DNA of 64,000 nucleotides from Lachnospiraceae bacterium AC3007 (GTDB taxonomy: Bacteria > Bacillota > Clostridia > Lachnospirales > Lachnospiraceae). The notes under the pieces are model-generated. The model did no database searches and was not told the DNA's origin. It saw only the letters and a list, made by a program, of their open reading frames with translations. This document shows, one piece after another, positions 38,063 through 46,393 of this stretch (position 1 is its first letter; every line of letters starts with the position of its first letter). A program made the translations under genes and the position numbers. Where the stretch lies: assembly GCA_000621405.1 (NCBI GenBank), contig KK211273.1:117734-181733 (forward strand), given 5' to 3'.

Positions 38063-39424
38063 TTATCTGCTGTCTTCAGTCTCCAGCGACTCGAATTTGG
38101 TGAGTGAAGCGATCCAGGCGAGACTCACTGTGCCTATCGGGCCGTTCCTCTGCTTGGCGATGATTATATCCGCCACTCCCTTTCTGTCGGAGTCATCGTG
38201 ATAAACCTCATCTCTATATATAAACATTACCACATCTGCGTCCTGTTCGATAGCCCCTGATTCACGAAGATCTGAAAGCATGGGTCTGTGATCCGGTCTC
38301 TTCTCGACCTCTCTTGAGAGCTGTGACAGTGCTATCACCGGACACTGCAGTTCTCGTGCAAGGGCCTTAAGGCCTCTTGATATATCCGATATCTCCTGCT
38401 GTCTGTTGCTGTCCCTTCGCCCCGAAGCCGATCCGTTCATCAGCTGAAGGTAATCCACGATCACCATATCAAGGCCGTGTTCGATCTTGTATCTCCGGCA
38501 TTTTGTCCTCATATCGGAGACGGTTATGGCCGGCGTATCGTCGATACCCAGGTTAGATGTGCCTATGACACCTGCGCCTTCTATGATCCCGCGCCAGTCA
38601 TCGTCTGTCAGTTCTCCGGTCCTTATATTCTGGGAATTAACCCTTGATTCCATAGCCAGAAGTCTGTTCACGAGCTGTTCCTTTGACATCTCAAGAGAAA
38701 AGATCAGGCAGTGATAATTCTTCTTCAGGCAGGCATTCTGTGCTATGTTCAGCACGAAAGCCGTCTTACCCATGGAAGGTCTTGCGGCTAAAAGGATAAG
38801 ATCGGACTTCTGAAATCCGGCCGTCTTTTCATCAAGGTCTGCAAATCCTGACGGGATGCCGGTGATCTTGGAATCTGCCTTGGCCACCTCCTGGATATGC
38901 TGGAGGGTATCGATGACTATATCCTTGATCGGGACCAGATCCGACTTCCCGCGATCCTGGAGCAGATCAAATATCCTTTTCTCGGTATCCTGCAGGATCT
39001 CCTCTGTATCCTTCTCGCCCTTGTAGCAGTCGTTTTCGATCTCGGAGTTGACTGTCACTATGGACCTTAAGAGAGATTTTTCCCTTACTATCTCCGCATA
39101 ATACCTGATATTGGCTGATGTTGGGACAGAGTCCACTATCTCCGCAAGAAATGCCGCATTGGCTATCTCGGGGAGAGCTCCCTTTTCTCTGAGCCTGTCC
39201 AGGATCACCACCGAGTCCGCTGGCTTCTGCTCATTAAAAAGCTCCGAGAGGGTCTCAAAGATCAGCCTGTACCTTCTGTCATAGAAATCCTCTCCTGAAA
39301 GGATCTCTGTAGCAGAAAAGATGGCGTCCCCTGTATCATCCAGTATCATGGAGCCTATCACGGATCTCTCGGCTTCTGAAGAATGAGGCGGTATTCTTTT
39401 TATTACATTCTCATCCATCGGCAT
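38063..39424 (-). CDS. dnaB: Replicative DNA helicase
   Basis: Hexameric 5'-3' helicase of the replisome. The 453 aa comprise the N-terminal domain (PPHSSEAERSVIGSMIL), linker, and a RecA-fold motor with Walker A ending in Lys220 (AARPSMGKTAF), H1a EMSKEQLVNRL, Walker B VIVDYLQLM and the arginine-finger region. No intein or insert. It follows rplI by 14 bp, the conserved Firmicutes order gdpP-rplI-dnaB. The Shine-Dalgarno sequence is weak. Confidence 0.97.
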   Translation of the reverse strand: MPMDENVIKRIPPHSSEAERSVIGSMILDDTGDAIFSATEILSGEDFYDRRYRLIFETLSELFNEQKPADSVVILDRLREKGALPEIANAAFLAEIVDSVPTSANIRYYAEIVREKSLLRSIVTVNSEIENDCYKGEKDTEEILQDTEKRIFDLLQDRGKSDLVPIKDIVIDTLQHIQEVAKADSKITGIPSGFADLDEKTAGFQKSDLILLAARPSMGKTAFVLNIAQNACLKKNYHCLIFSLEMSKEQLVNRLLAMESRVNSQNIRTGELTDDDWRGIIEGAGVIGTSNLGIDDTPAITVSDMRTKCRRYKIEHGLDMVIVDYLQLMNGSASGRRDSNRQQEISDISRGLKALARELQCPVIALSQLSREVEKRPDHRPMLSDLRESGAIEQDADVVMFIYRDEVYHDDSDRKGVADIIIAKQRNGPIGTVSLAWIASLTKFESLETEDSR

Positions 39425-39438
39425 GGCGTATGTTTTCT

Positions 39439-39888
39439 TTATTCCTCAGGCAGTACGTCCACGGCAATGTCTGCAGTCACTTCGGGATGGAGCTTGGCCG
39501 TGACCTTGTATGAGCCAAGGTTCTTTATCGGCTCGGGCAGGACAAGCTTCTTCTTGTCTATCTCGATCCCGTTCTGCTTTTTCATCTCTTCGGCTATCTC
39601 CTTTGATGAGACGGAGCCGAAGATCCTGTCGTCCTTGCCTGCCTTTACCCTGCATTTTACAGTGGTCTTTTCAAGCTTTTCAGCCAGTTCCTTAGCCTCG
39701 GCAAGTTTTATGTCAGCGATCTTTTTCTCTCTGGCCTTCTTCAGCTTCACATCATTAAGGTTCTTTGAGTCGGCAGGTACTCCGAGATTCTGGGTAAAAA
39801 GGAAATTCCTTGCATATCCTTCCTTTACCTCGACTATATCGTCTTGCTTTCCCAGCGATTTCACATCCTTAAGCAGTATAACCTTCAT
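39439..39888 (-). CDS. rplI: 50S ribosomal protein L9
   Basis: Binds 23S rRNA at the base of the L1 stalk. The 149 aa begin MKVILLKDVKSLGKQDDIVEVKEGYARNF in the family pattern, with the long central helix (~50-75) and C-terminal domain. The ATG overlaps the gdpP stop by one base (TAATG), giving translational coupling. Confidence 0.97.
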   Translation of the reverse strand: MKVILLKDVKSLGKQDDIVEVKEGYARNFLFTQNLGVPADSKNLNDVKLKKAREKKIADIKLAEAKELAEKLEKTTVKCRVKAGKDDRIFGSVSSKEIAEEMKKQNGIEIDKKKLVLPEPIKNLGSYKVTAKLHPEVTADIAVDVLPEE

Positions 39889-41954
39889 TATTCGAACGCT
39901 CCTTCCTTTTCCATGTCGTCAATTATATCCATCAGCTTCTGCTTGGCGCTCTCCGGAGACATATCCGTAAGCTGCGCTCCCGCAATATTGATATGGCCGC
40001 CTCCGCCGAGTCTTTCCATTATGATCTGCACATTGACCTCATCAATGGATCTCGCGGATATGTATATGCGATTCTGATAATCAGTAAGGACAAAGGATGC
40101 CTTGACGGAATTAATGTTCAGCAGCTCATTGGCAGCCTGCGATCCGACGACCGTGGGGCTCTCGAGTCCGTTGCCGTCACATATGGATATCGCATACTTC
40201 TCATGGAAGAGCTCTGCGTTCCGCACGACTTCCGCTCGTGCCTGGAATGATCCCATATCGTTGCGGAACAGTTTTCTGACTCTTGTGATATCGGCGCCGC
40301 ACCTTCTTAAGAAAGCCGCCGCCTCAAAGGTCCGCACTCCCGCCTTTGTCATGAAATTATTCGTATCTATCATGATGCCGGCGTAGAGACTGTCTGCCTC
40401 GACGCTCTTGATCCTGATATTGTCGGATATGTACTGAAGTATCTCCGCGACCATCTCACAGGCGCTGGACGCAAAGGGTTCGATATAGGACAGCGTCGCA
40501 TTTTCTATGGTCTCCGTTCCTATCCTGTGATGATCGAGCACCACTATGGTCTCTATCCTTTTCAGGAGCTCGGGACACTCTGTGATGGACGGCTTGTTCG
40601 TATCCACGACGACCATCACCGAATTCCCCGGATCGGCAAGCTGCAGCGCCTCGGAATTGGTCACGAACATATCCGGATCAAAATCCGATTCCTTCGAGCA
40701 TGCATCCACAAAGGGACGGATCGACTGTGTCACGTTATTGATGACTATATGGCATTTTTTATTAAGCTGCTTTGTAACCCTGAATACTCCGACTGCGGCG
40801 CCGAAGGTATCTATGTCGGTGATCTGGTGTCCCATGCAGAAGACACGCTCCTTCTGCTCTATGATCTCCCTGAGGGCCTGAGCCTTGACGCGGGCCTTGA
40901 CACGGGTATTCTTTTCCATCTGCATGCTCTTGCCGCCGTAATAGGTCGTGTTGTTCGTGGTCTTAACCACTGCCTGGTCTCCGCCGCGTCCCAGAGCCAG
41001 ATCTATGGCGCTCCTTGCGTACGAGTTATCCTCAGCAAGAGTGCCTGTCTCCAGGCCGAATCCCATCGACAAAGTGACGGACATCTCGTTGCCGACCTTG
41101 ACTGTCTTTACATCCTCGAGGATATCGAAGCGGTTCTCGACAAGCCTGTCAAACGCTATCCTTTTCATCGTGACAAAATACTTGTCTCTTTCAAGGTTCT
41201 TGACAACGGCATCATATTCCGCAAAGTACTTCTTGATCTTCCTGTCGATAAGAGCCACAAGAAGAGAACGTCTGACTTCCTCGACATCCTCCATGGCCTC
41301 GTCGTAATTATCCATATAGATGTAGCCGGCGACTATGGTCTCATCCCGGTTTTTCTTCTTGAGGAGATTGATCTCGGTCTCGTCAAAAAGGAAGAGGGTT
41401 ATGATCGATCCTGTGAAGCCTTCGTCATCCGTGATCAGAGAATCGCGGACCATCTCATCAAGTGAATTCCTCCTGATGTCTGCCCTGAAGTCTCTCCCGT
41501 TCACTGAAAACTCCATCTCGACGTTTTCCTCGCCCATGGGAAGACGATCCTTTGTAAGCTCCGGCACGAAGGTCGTAATGGATTTGCCGAAGGGAAGTTC
41601 CTTGCCTATGAGAGCCTGAAACTCCGAGTTGCACCATACGAACCGTCCGTTTTCATCCAGCAGCGCATAGGGCAGCGCAAGCCCCTTCAGCAGTCCCTTC
41701 TGTACCTGTCCGAAGCTCGTGGCAAAGTTCACCAGGTCATTTGCTATGCTCCTGCGGTTGTAGAAGCGTACCGATAATGCTATCACAGCATAGATGAACG
41801 TCACACCGAAAGCGGCATATCCTGCTCTGGCATTGATAAAATATATCCCGAATGCTCCCGCCAAAAGCAGCAGGGTCAGTATAAGGGGCCACGTAATGTA
41901 AAGCCTCAGGGTCCCCTTGTATCTTGTCTTCTTTTCTTTAGTTTTAACGCTCAT
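39888..41954 (-). CDS. gdpP: Cyclic-di-AMP phosphodiesterase GdpP
   Basis: Degrades the second messenger c-di-AMP to pApA. The 688 aa are two N-terminal membrane helices (~20-65), a PAS-like domain (~85-180, PYALLDENGRFVWCN), a degenerate GGDEF domain (~200-335) and a DHH/DHHA1 phosphodiesterase module (~360-680). DHH motifs seen: GHQITDIDTFGAA, VVVDTN, LDHHRIG, IMIDTNNF, and GGGGH in DHHA1. Slightly longer than the Bacillus protein (~660). It starts 12 bp after the YdjC gene and overlaps rplI. Confidence 0.95.
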   Translation of the reverse strand: MSVKTKEKKTRYKGTLRLYITWPLILTLLLLAGAFGIYFINARAGYAAFGVTFIYAVIALSVRFYNRRSIANDLVNFATSFGQVQKGLLKGLALPYALLDENGRFVWCNSEFQALIGKELPFGKSITTFVPELTKDRLPMGEENVEMEFSVNGRDFRADIRRNSLDEMVRDSLITDDEGFTGSIITLFLFDETEINLLKKKNRDETIVAGYIYMDNYDEAMEDVEEVRRSLLVALIDRKIKKYFAEYDAVVKNLERDKYFVTMKRIAFDRLVENRFDILEDVKTVKVGNEMSVTLSMGFGLETGTLAEDNSYARSAIDLALGRGGDQAVVKTTNNTTYYGGKSMQMEKNTRVKARVKAQALREIIEQKERVFCMGHQITDIDTFGAAVGVFRVTKQLNKKCHIVINNVTQSIRPFVDACSKESDFDPDMFVTNSEALQLADPGNSVMVVVDTNKPSITECPELLKRIETIVVLDHHRIGTETIENATLSYIEPFASSACEMVAEILQYISDNIRIKSVEADSLYAGIMIDTNNFMTKAGVRTFEAAAFLRRCGADITRVRKLFRNDMGSFQARAEVVRNAELFHEKYAISICDGNGLESPTVVGSQAANELLNINSVKASFVLTDYQNRIYISARSIDEVNVQIIMERLGGGGHINIAGAQLTDMSPESAKQKLMDIIDDMEKEGAFE

Positions 41955-41966
41955 GTCTTTCTCGTT

Positions 41967-42722
41967 CTAATAAAAATCCTTTACGTATTTCATCCTTGAA
42001 AGATAATCCTGCTCTTCCTCTATGGGTCTTCCTGTATCCATAAGCCTTCCGGTCTCGTCATGCATCGGATGGACCATGATCTCCACAAGCGCTCCGTCCC
42101 TTAAGGATGTCCTGCAGTGCATGAAATCCCTGAACGAGCCGAAATAGTCCGCAGTCTGTATCGGCAGGCTCATAAGCCTCCGGTTATATCTGTCCTTATA
42201 GACCCGCTTCGCAAGAGATACACGACCGTACATGTTGCGGCTGATCCTCACCGACCTCATACCGTATTTCTCAAGCAGAGGCTCGACCGCCTTCCACACC
42301 GAGGCATCGGTATGGACGTGGTGATGCGAATCCAGGTGCTTGTTGGGAAGGCCGTAAGAGATATATTTCCTTATCTGGGCCTCTGCCTCCTCCCTGACTG
42401 CCTCTAGCTCCTGCTTCGTAAGATGCAGTCTGGAAACTGTGTTCTTCGCAAATCTCGCATTGAACGAGCCGTCACGCGCGCAGAAAAGCTTGAACTTCCT
42501 GATACCGGCAGTCAGCGGTCTTCCGCTCGTGAGGTTGAGGTGCAGTCCGACACGCTCATGCCAGCCCGCCGCCACGGCCATATCCACCGCTTCATCGGCA
42601 TAGTCCATGTTGACCATGAGAGTCGTACTGGTGATGAATCTCTCGGCAAAACATTCCTCTATAGCCCGGTTCACATCCTCAGAGATCCCCAGATCGTCCG
42701 CATTGATGATTATTTTAAGCAT
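41967..42722 (-). CDS. YdjC/ChbG-family carbohydrate deacetylase
   Basis: Metal-dependent deacetylase family acting on N-acetylated sugars such as chitooligosaccharides. The 251 aa begin LKIIINADDLGIS, the metal-binding Asp-Asp motif, followed by VGLHLNLTSGRP and HLDSHHHVHTD, the histidine metal site. Substrate unknown. It lies upstream of gdpP and divergent from a glycosyltransferase gene, between the usual rpsF-ssb-rpsR and gdpP-rplI-dnaB groups. Its ATG is 8 nt from a predicted -10 box and has no standard ribosome-binding site. Confidence 0.85.
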   Translation of the reverse strand: MLKIIINADDLGISEDVNRAIEECFAERFITSTTLMVNMDYADEAVDMAVAAGWHERVGLHLNLTSGRPLTAGIRKFKLFCARDGSFNARFAKNTVSRLHLTKQELEAVREEAEAQIRKYISYGLPNKHLDSHHHVHTDASVWKAVEPLLEKYGMRSVRISRNMYGRVSLAKRVYKDRYNRRLMSLPIQTADYFGSFRDFMHCRTSLRDGALVEIMVHPMHDETGRLMDTGRPIEEEQDYLSRMKYVKDFY

Positions 42723-42730
42723 ACCTGTCT

Positions 42731-42783
42731 ATTTTATTATAATAAAATAAAAACTTCAACAAAGCCCCGTTCCCTTGTATAAT
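42731..42783. promoter_or_regulatory. Divergent, overlapping promoters of the YdjC and glycosyltransferase genes
   Basis: Minus strand: -35 TTGAAG (42754-42759), exact 17-nt spacer, -10 TAAAAT (42731-42736), then 8 nt to the YdjC ATG. Plus strand: -35 TTCAAC (42755-42760), 17-nt spacer, -10 TATAAT (42778-42783), then 6 nt to the glycosyltransferase ATG at 42790. The two -35 boxes coincide, so only one side can be bound at a time. Both would give leaderless or nearly leaderless mRNAs. Confidence 0.5.
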
Positions 42784-42789
42784 GTTCAC

Positions 42790-44889
42790 ATGATCAGTGT
42801 TATAGTGCCTGTGTATCAGGCTGCAAAAACTCTCGATGACTGCGTAAAAAGCATACTCGCCCAGGACTATGAAGATATAGAGCTCATACTCGTGGATGAC
42901 GGCTCGAGTGACGGATCCGGCGCCATGTGCGACTCTTACGATGATCCGCGCATCCGTGTCCTCCACAGGGAGAATAAGGGCGCCGCTGCCGCAAGAAATG
43001 CCGGTGTGGCTGCCTCTTCGGGTACCTGGATCTGCTTTGTAGACAGTGACGACGTGATAGCAGGCTCTTATCTGTCCGCCCTCCTGTCAGCTGCTCTAGA
43101 GACCGGAGCCGATATAGTATCCTGCGCCCATGTGAAATGCCATCGGGATGATATCCGGGATACTGCATCTCTTTTTAAGACTTCGTCTCCACCTCATATT
43201 TCCGTATATAAAGGGCATGACGGCGTAAGGGCTCTTCTGTACCAGAAAGGCTTTTTAAGCGCCCCGTGGGGCATGATCTCAAAGAAAAGCCTGTGGGATG
43301 ATGTGTCCTTTCCCGAGGGTACGGCGGCCGAGGATATGGGGACCATATACCGTCTCTTCCTCAGCTCTTCCTGCACAGCGCGTACGGATCAGCCTCTGTA
43401 CGGATATGTGATGAGCGCGGACAATACCGTTTTTTCCACGTCCTCTAAGAGAAATCCGGATTATTTAAGGCACAGCCGGCACATGCTCTCATATATGAAG
43501 AAAAATCATCCCGACTGCCTTAAGGCAGCTGCCAGCCGTCATCTTTCAACATGCTTCCAGATACTGTCCGAGACACCGAAGGACACCGCGGATCGCGCAT
43601 CAAGAGAGCTTATGACAAAGGCATACTCCGATATCCGCCTTGTGCGAAGCACAGTGATAAAGGATCCTAAGGCCAGGATAAGGAACAGAGCGGTAAGCCT
43701 GCTGAGTTATTCCGGCATAGGATGGATACACTCTTATCTTCACAGGAAGTACCTCTCGAGCATACCTCCCGCAGATACCCCGGCAGATAAGAAAAAGACA
43801 GTATCCATGGTCGAATATCAGGGCAGGTGCGATGAAAAAGGAGCCGCCGTAGGACACGCTCCAAAGGTCCTAAAAGAATACTTCGATATGATAAAGGATG
43901 AATACCGGGTTACGATATTTGCACCCGATACGATCATAAAGTCTCTGCCGGATGATACTTCTTTGCATTCCGGCGCGGACATCTTTCGTCTGCCCCATCA
44001 TATCATCATGAAGAGCGGCTCATCCGTCTTCAAAAGAGCCATTGACAAAGTCCATATGTTCCGTAATGTCCGGGGCGCCCTAAAGCATAGTCCCGACCGG
44101 GTCGTATGGTTCTTCAACGTGGAGTTCTACCTCTTCCTGTATCTTGCCATCTTCGGGAATATGAACAAAAAGATAGTCGTGACCATGTTCTACGACGGAT
44201 TCCGCACCGGAGGATCAGCCGCCCTCAAGCAGAAGATTTTTGAAGCAGGCCAGAAAAGGGTCTCGCTCTGTATATCCGCCGGACCTTCGTTCCGGTTCCG
44301 CAACATGCGGTCTGTCTTTATCCCGGACTACGCCTGCGATGAAGATATATACGGCCCTTTCAGAAATGCCGTCAAAGAGCCTTATGCCGTATGCATCGGA
44401 ACCATGAATGACGGAAAGCAGCTGGAAGAACTGATCAGCGCATTTAAGAAGACAGACTTCCATCTTGTGATAGCCGGCAGGTTCTATGATAAAGAAAGGG
44501 TCGAAGCCCTGAAAAAGACCGCTTCTTCCAATGTCGAGATAAGGGATGCCTATCTTGAGAACGATGAATACCTGTCCCTTTTATCCCGTGCAAGCTACGT
44601 TGCTCTGCCCTATAACAGCGCGAACTATGCCTTCCAGACTTCCGGGGTCATGCAGGAAGCGGTGTTCCTGGGCACGGTGATACTTACTCATAAGGATATC
44701 CTTGAGGGCAACCGCATCCCCGGAGTAGGCTATCTGTCCTATGAGGAGATAAATGATGATCTGCTTGCAGCAAACGCCGCCAACATCGCCCGTAACGAAG
44801 AGATCCTCAGGGAATATGAGCGCCTGAGATCCGGTACATATGACCGAGGCGAGATAGAAAAGAAGATAAAGAACAGCCTGTCGGTCTGA
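42790..44889 (+). CDS. Two-domain glycosyltransferase: GT2 family plus GT-B (GT4-like)
   Basis: The 699 aa fuse two transferases. The N-terminal GT2 (GT-A) domain (~1-230) starts MISVIVPVYQAAKTLDDCV and has VDDGSSDGS and the DxD-type CFVDSDDVI. The C-terminal GT-B-like domain (~325-699) starts VSMVEYQGRCDEKGAA and includes CIGTMNDGKQLEELI and the acceptor-site region LPYNSANYAFQTSGVMQEAV. No membrane segment. Probably makes a cell-surface glycan; sugar donors unknown. The frame opens at TTG 42775, but the ATG at 42790 gives the GT2 start. It is the only plus-strand gene between the V-ATPase operon and rhaB and interrupts the usual rpsR-gdpP neighbourhood. Confidence 0.85.
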   Translation: MISVIVPVYQAAKTLDDCVKSILAQDYEDIELILVDDGSSDGSGAMCDSYDDPRIRVLHRENKGAAAARNAGVAASSGTWICFVDSDDVIAGSYLSALLSAALETGADIVSCAHVKCHRDDIRDTASLFKTSSPPHISVYKGHDGVRALLYQKGFLSAPWGMISKKSLWDDVSFPEGTAAEDMGTIYRLFLSSSCTARTDQPLYGYVMSADNTVFSTSSKRNPDYLRHSRHMLSYMKKNHPDCLKAAASRHLSTCFQILSETPKDTADRASRELMTKAYSDIRLVRSTVIKDPKARIRNRAVSLLSYSGIGWIHSYLHRKYLSSIPPADTPADKKKTVSMVEYQGRCDEKGAAVGHAPKVLKEYFDMIKDEYRVTIFAPDTIIKSLPDDTSLHSGADIFRLPHHIIMKSGSSVFKRAIDKVHMFRNVRGALKHSPDRVVWFFNVEFYLFLYLAIFGNMNKKIVVTMFYDGFRTGGSAALKQKIFEAGQKRVSLCISAGPSFRFRNMRSVFIPDYACDEDIYGPFRNAVKEPYAVCIGTMNDGKQLEELISAFKKTDFHLVIAGRFYDKERVEALKKTASSNVEIRDAYLENDEYLSLLSRASYVALPYNSANYAFQTSGVMQEAVFLGTVILTHKDILEGNRIPGVGYLSYEEINDDLLAANAANIARNEEILREYERLRSGTYDRGEIEKKIKNSLSV

Positions 44890-44911
44890 CCGGCAGGCTG
44901 TTTTGTCTTTT
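44874..44911. terminator. Bidirectional terminator overlapping the glycosyltransferase stop codon
   Basis: Hairpin CAGCCTGTCGG / CCGGCAGGCTG (44874-44900) followed by TTTTGTCTTTT on the plus strand; on the minus strand it follows rpsR and is trailed by TTCTTTATCTTC. The 5' arm lies in the last codons of the glycosyltransferase gene and the TGA is in the loop. Confidence 0.85.
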
Positions 44912-44930
44912 CTGAAAACCCGTATGAGGC

Positions 44931-45194
44931 TTATTCCACTACGTAAGGAAGCAGTGCCAGATGTCTTGCGCGCTTGATAGCTGTCGTAAGCTCTCTCTGA
45001 TGCTTTGCGCAGGTTCCGGTAACCCTCCTGGGAAGGATCTTGCCCCTCTCCGAGATGAATTTCTTAAGTCTTACTACATCCTTATAATCGATGTCTCCGT
45101 CCTTTCCGCAGAATATGCAGACTTTCTTCCTTCTGCGCATTCCGCCGGGTCTTCTGGGTCTGTCTGAGTGATCGTTATTTCTTGTATATGGCAT
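44931..45194 (-). CDS. rpsR: 30S ribosomal protein S18
   Basis: Binds S6 in the 30S platform. The 87 aa contain [18 protein letters not shown] (one Cys pair, zinc-type form) and the conserved [18 protein letters not shown]. Start ATG follows GAGAAGAGAC. Third gene of rpsF-ssb-rpsR. Confidence 0.97.
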   Translation of the reverse strand: MPYTRNNDHSDRPRRPGGMRRRKKVCIFCGKDGDIDYKDVVRLKKFISERGKILPRRVTGTCAKHQRELTTAIKRARHLALLPYVVE

Positions 45195-45232
45195 GTCTCT
45201 TCTCCCTGTCTGATAAATATTGTTGTTGTTGA

Positions 45233-45697
45233 TCAGTTAAACGGCAGTTCGTCGTCTATCTCGTCCGGTACATTCATGAACCCGTCATCTGCAGGCTGAG
45301 GAGCGCTCTGGCTTCCTCCCGAAGGAGCGGAATAACCTGATCCTGATCCCGATCCCGAAGATGCAGCGTTCTTGCTCTCACCAAACTCTATATCCTCGAC
45401 TACTACTTCCGTAGTGTAGACGGTCTGTCCGTCTTTATTCTGATAACTGCCTGTCTGAATACGTCCCGACAGATCGAACTTCATTCCCTTTCTGGCATAT
45501 TTCTCGACAAATTCACCTGTCTTGCCGAATGCCACGCAGCTGATGAAATCCGCTGTCTGTCCGTTGCCGTCCTGATTTCTTGATCTCCTGCGATCCACCG
45601 CGAGAGTGAAACGTGCGATGCACATCTGATTCTCACCCTGCGAGTATCTTACATTAGGATCTTTTGTAAGGCGCCCCGTCAATAAAGCTTTGTTCAT
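45233..45697 (-). CDS. ssb: Single-stranded DNA-binding protein
   Basis: Coats single-stranded DNA and recruits partners through its C-terminal tip. The 154 aa have an OB-fold (~1-108, [20 protein letters not shown]), a Gly/Ser-rich linker and an acidic tail. The tail ends DDELPFN: an extra Asn follows the Pro-Phe that is normally the very C-terminus and whose carboxylate docks in partner proteins. Otherwise a normal SSB between rpsF and rpsR. Confidence 0.96.
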   Translation of the reverse strand: MNKALLTGRLTKDPNVRYSQGENQMCIARFTLAVDRRRSRNQDGNGQTADFISCVAFGKTGEFVEKYARKGMKFDLSGRIQTGSYQNKDGQTVYTTEVVVEDIEFGESKNAASSGSGSGSGYSAPSGGSQSAPQPADDGFMNVPDEIDDELPFN

Positions 45698-45735
45698 ATT
45701 TCTGCCCTACGCTTTCCGTGGCCTTGCCACTGATA

Positions 45736-46188
45736 TTACTCTGCTTCTTTTGAATCGCTGTCAGCAGCAGTCTCTTCTTCCGAAGTTTCTTCCTCTGATG
45801 CTGCTTCAGCCGTCTCAGCTTCTGCGGGCTCCGTCTTTCTCGGCGCATCGTACGAAGACTCAACAGTCTCGGTCTTTTCTTCCTCATGCTTTACAGAAAG
45901 CTCTTTCTCATCCGAAACTATGAGATACCTGTATACGTTTTCTACTATCCTGATACGATGTTCGATCTCGGCAATAGCCTCGGGCTCTGCCTGGAACTTG
46001 ATGAAGACATAAAAGCCTTCCTTGACCTTGTGCACCTCGTAGGCAAATCTGCGCTTGCCCCAGTCATCCTCAGATGTGATGGTGCCGCCGAAACGAGTGA
46101 TGAGTCCCCTCACCTTTTCGAGAACGGCATTTTTAGCGTCGCTCTCGAGCTGTCCGTTGACCGCAACAGCCAGTTCATACTTGTTCAT
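45736..46188 (-). CDS. rpsF: 30S ribosomal protein S6 with long acidic tail
   Basis: Pairs with S18 on 16S rRNA. Residues 1-98 are the S6 fold (MNKYELAVAVNGQLESDAKN, DWGKRRFAYEVHKVKEGFYV). Residues ~99-150 are an Ala/Glu/Thr-rich acidic extension, reminiscent of the polyglutamate tail added to E. coli S6 but genetically encoded here. Start ATG follows TAAGGAGG. The leader contains a hairpin that may bind S6:S18. Confidence 0.95.
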   Translation of the reverse strand: MNKYELAVAVNGQLESDAKNAVLEKVRGLITRFGGTITSEDDWGKRRFAYEVHKVKEGFYVFIKFQAEPEAIAEIEHRIRIVENVYRYLIVSDEKELSVKHEEEKTETVESSYDAPRKTEPAEAETAEAASEEETSEEETAADSDSKEAE

Positions 46189-46209
46189 TTTTTACCTCCT
46201 TATGGTCTG

Positions 46210-46245
46210 TCCGGCTCACGCTTACCTTTGCGTGAGCAAGGCGGA
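46210..46245 (-). promoter_or_regulatory. Possible S6:S18 autoregulatory leader hairpin
   Basis: In the rpsF leader, minus strand: outer stem TCCG/CGGA, a 5'-side bulge CCTT, and an 8-bp inner stem GCTCACGC/GCGTGAGC. rpsF leaders in several phyla carry a bulged hairpin with a CCG element that imitates the 16S rRNA site of S6:S18. The overall shape and CCG fit, but the exact consensus was not checked. Confidence 0.4.
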
Positions 46246-46261
46246 TATATCACGAATCATT

Positions 46262-46290
46262 AAAATAACACAAAAGATGGCAAGTTTCAA
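46262..46290 (-). promoter_or_regulatory. Predicted promoter of rpsF-ssb-rpsR
   Basis: On the minus strand: -35 TTGAAA (46285-46290), exact 17-nt spacer, -10 TATTTT (46262-46267); leader ~67 nt, containing the hairpin above. Confidence 0.5.
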
Positions 46291-46329
46291 GTCGGAAAAT
46301 AACATCTGTCAACCGGCCGCTCCGTAGTA

Positions 46330-46335
46330 TATAAT
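46330..46335 (+). promoter_or_regulatory. Candidate -10 box of rhaB
   Basis: TATAAT on the plus strand, ~58 nt before the rhaB ATG. The -35 region (TGTCAA at 46307-46312, 17 nt upstream) is weak, consistent with a promoter that needs an activator. Confidence 0.4.
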
Positions 46336-46393
46336 GGAGAAATAGAAGCTGATCACAAGTACCGGCATCACAATAAATATCTGGAGGGATGAT

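Noticed and set aside
40527..41465. 312-codon plus-strand open frame
   Set aside because: Antisense to gdpP, which is a clear GdpP protein.
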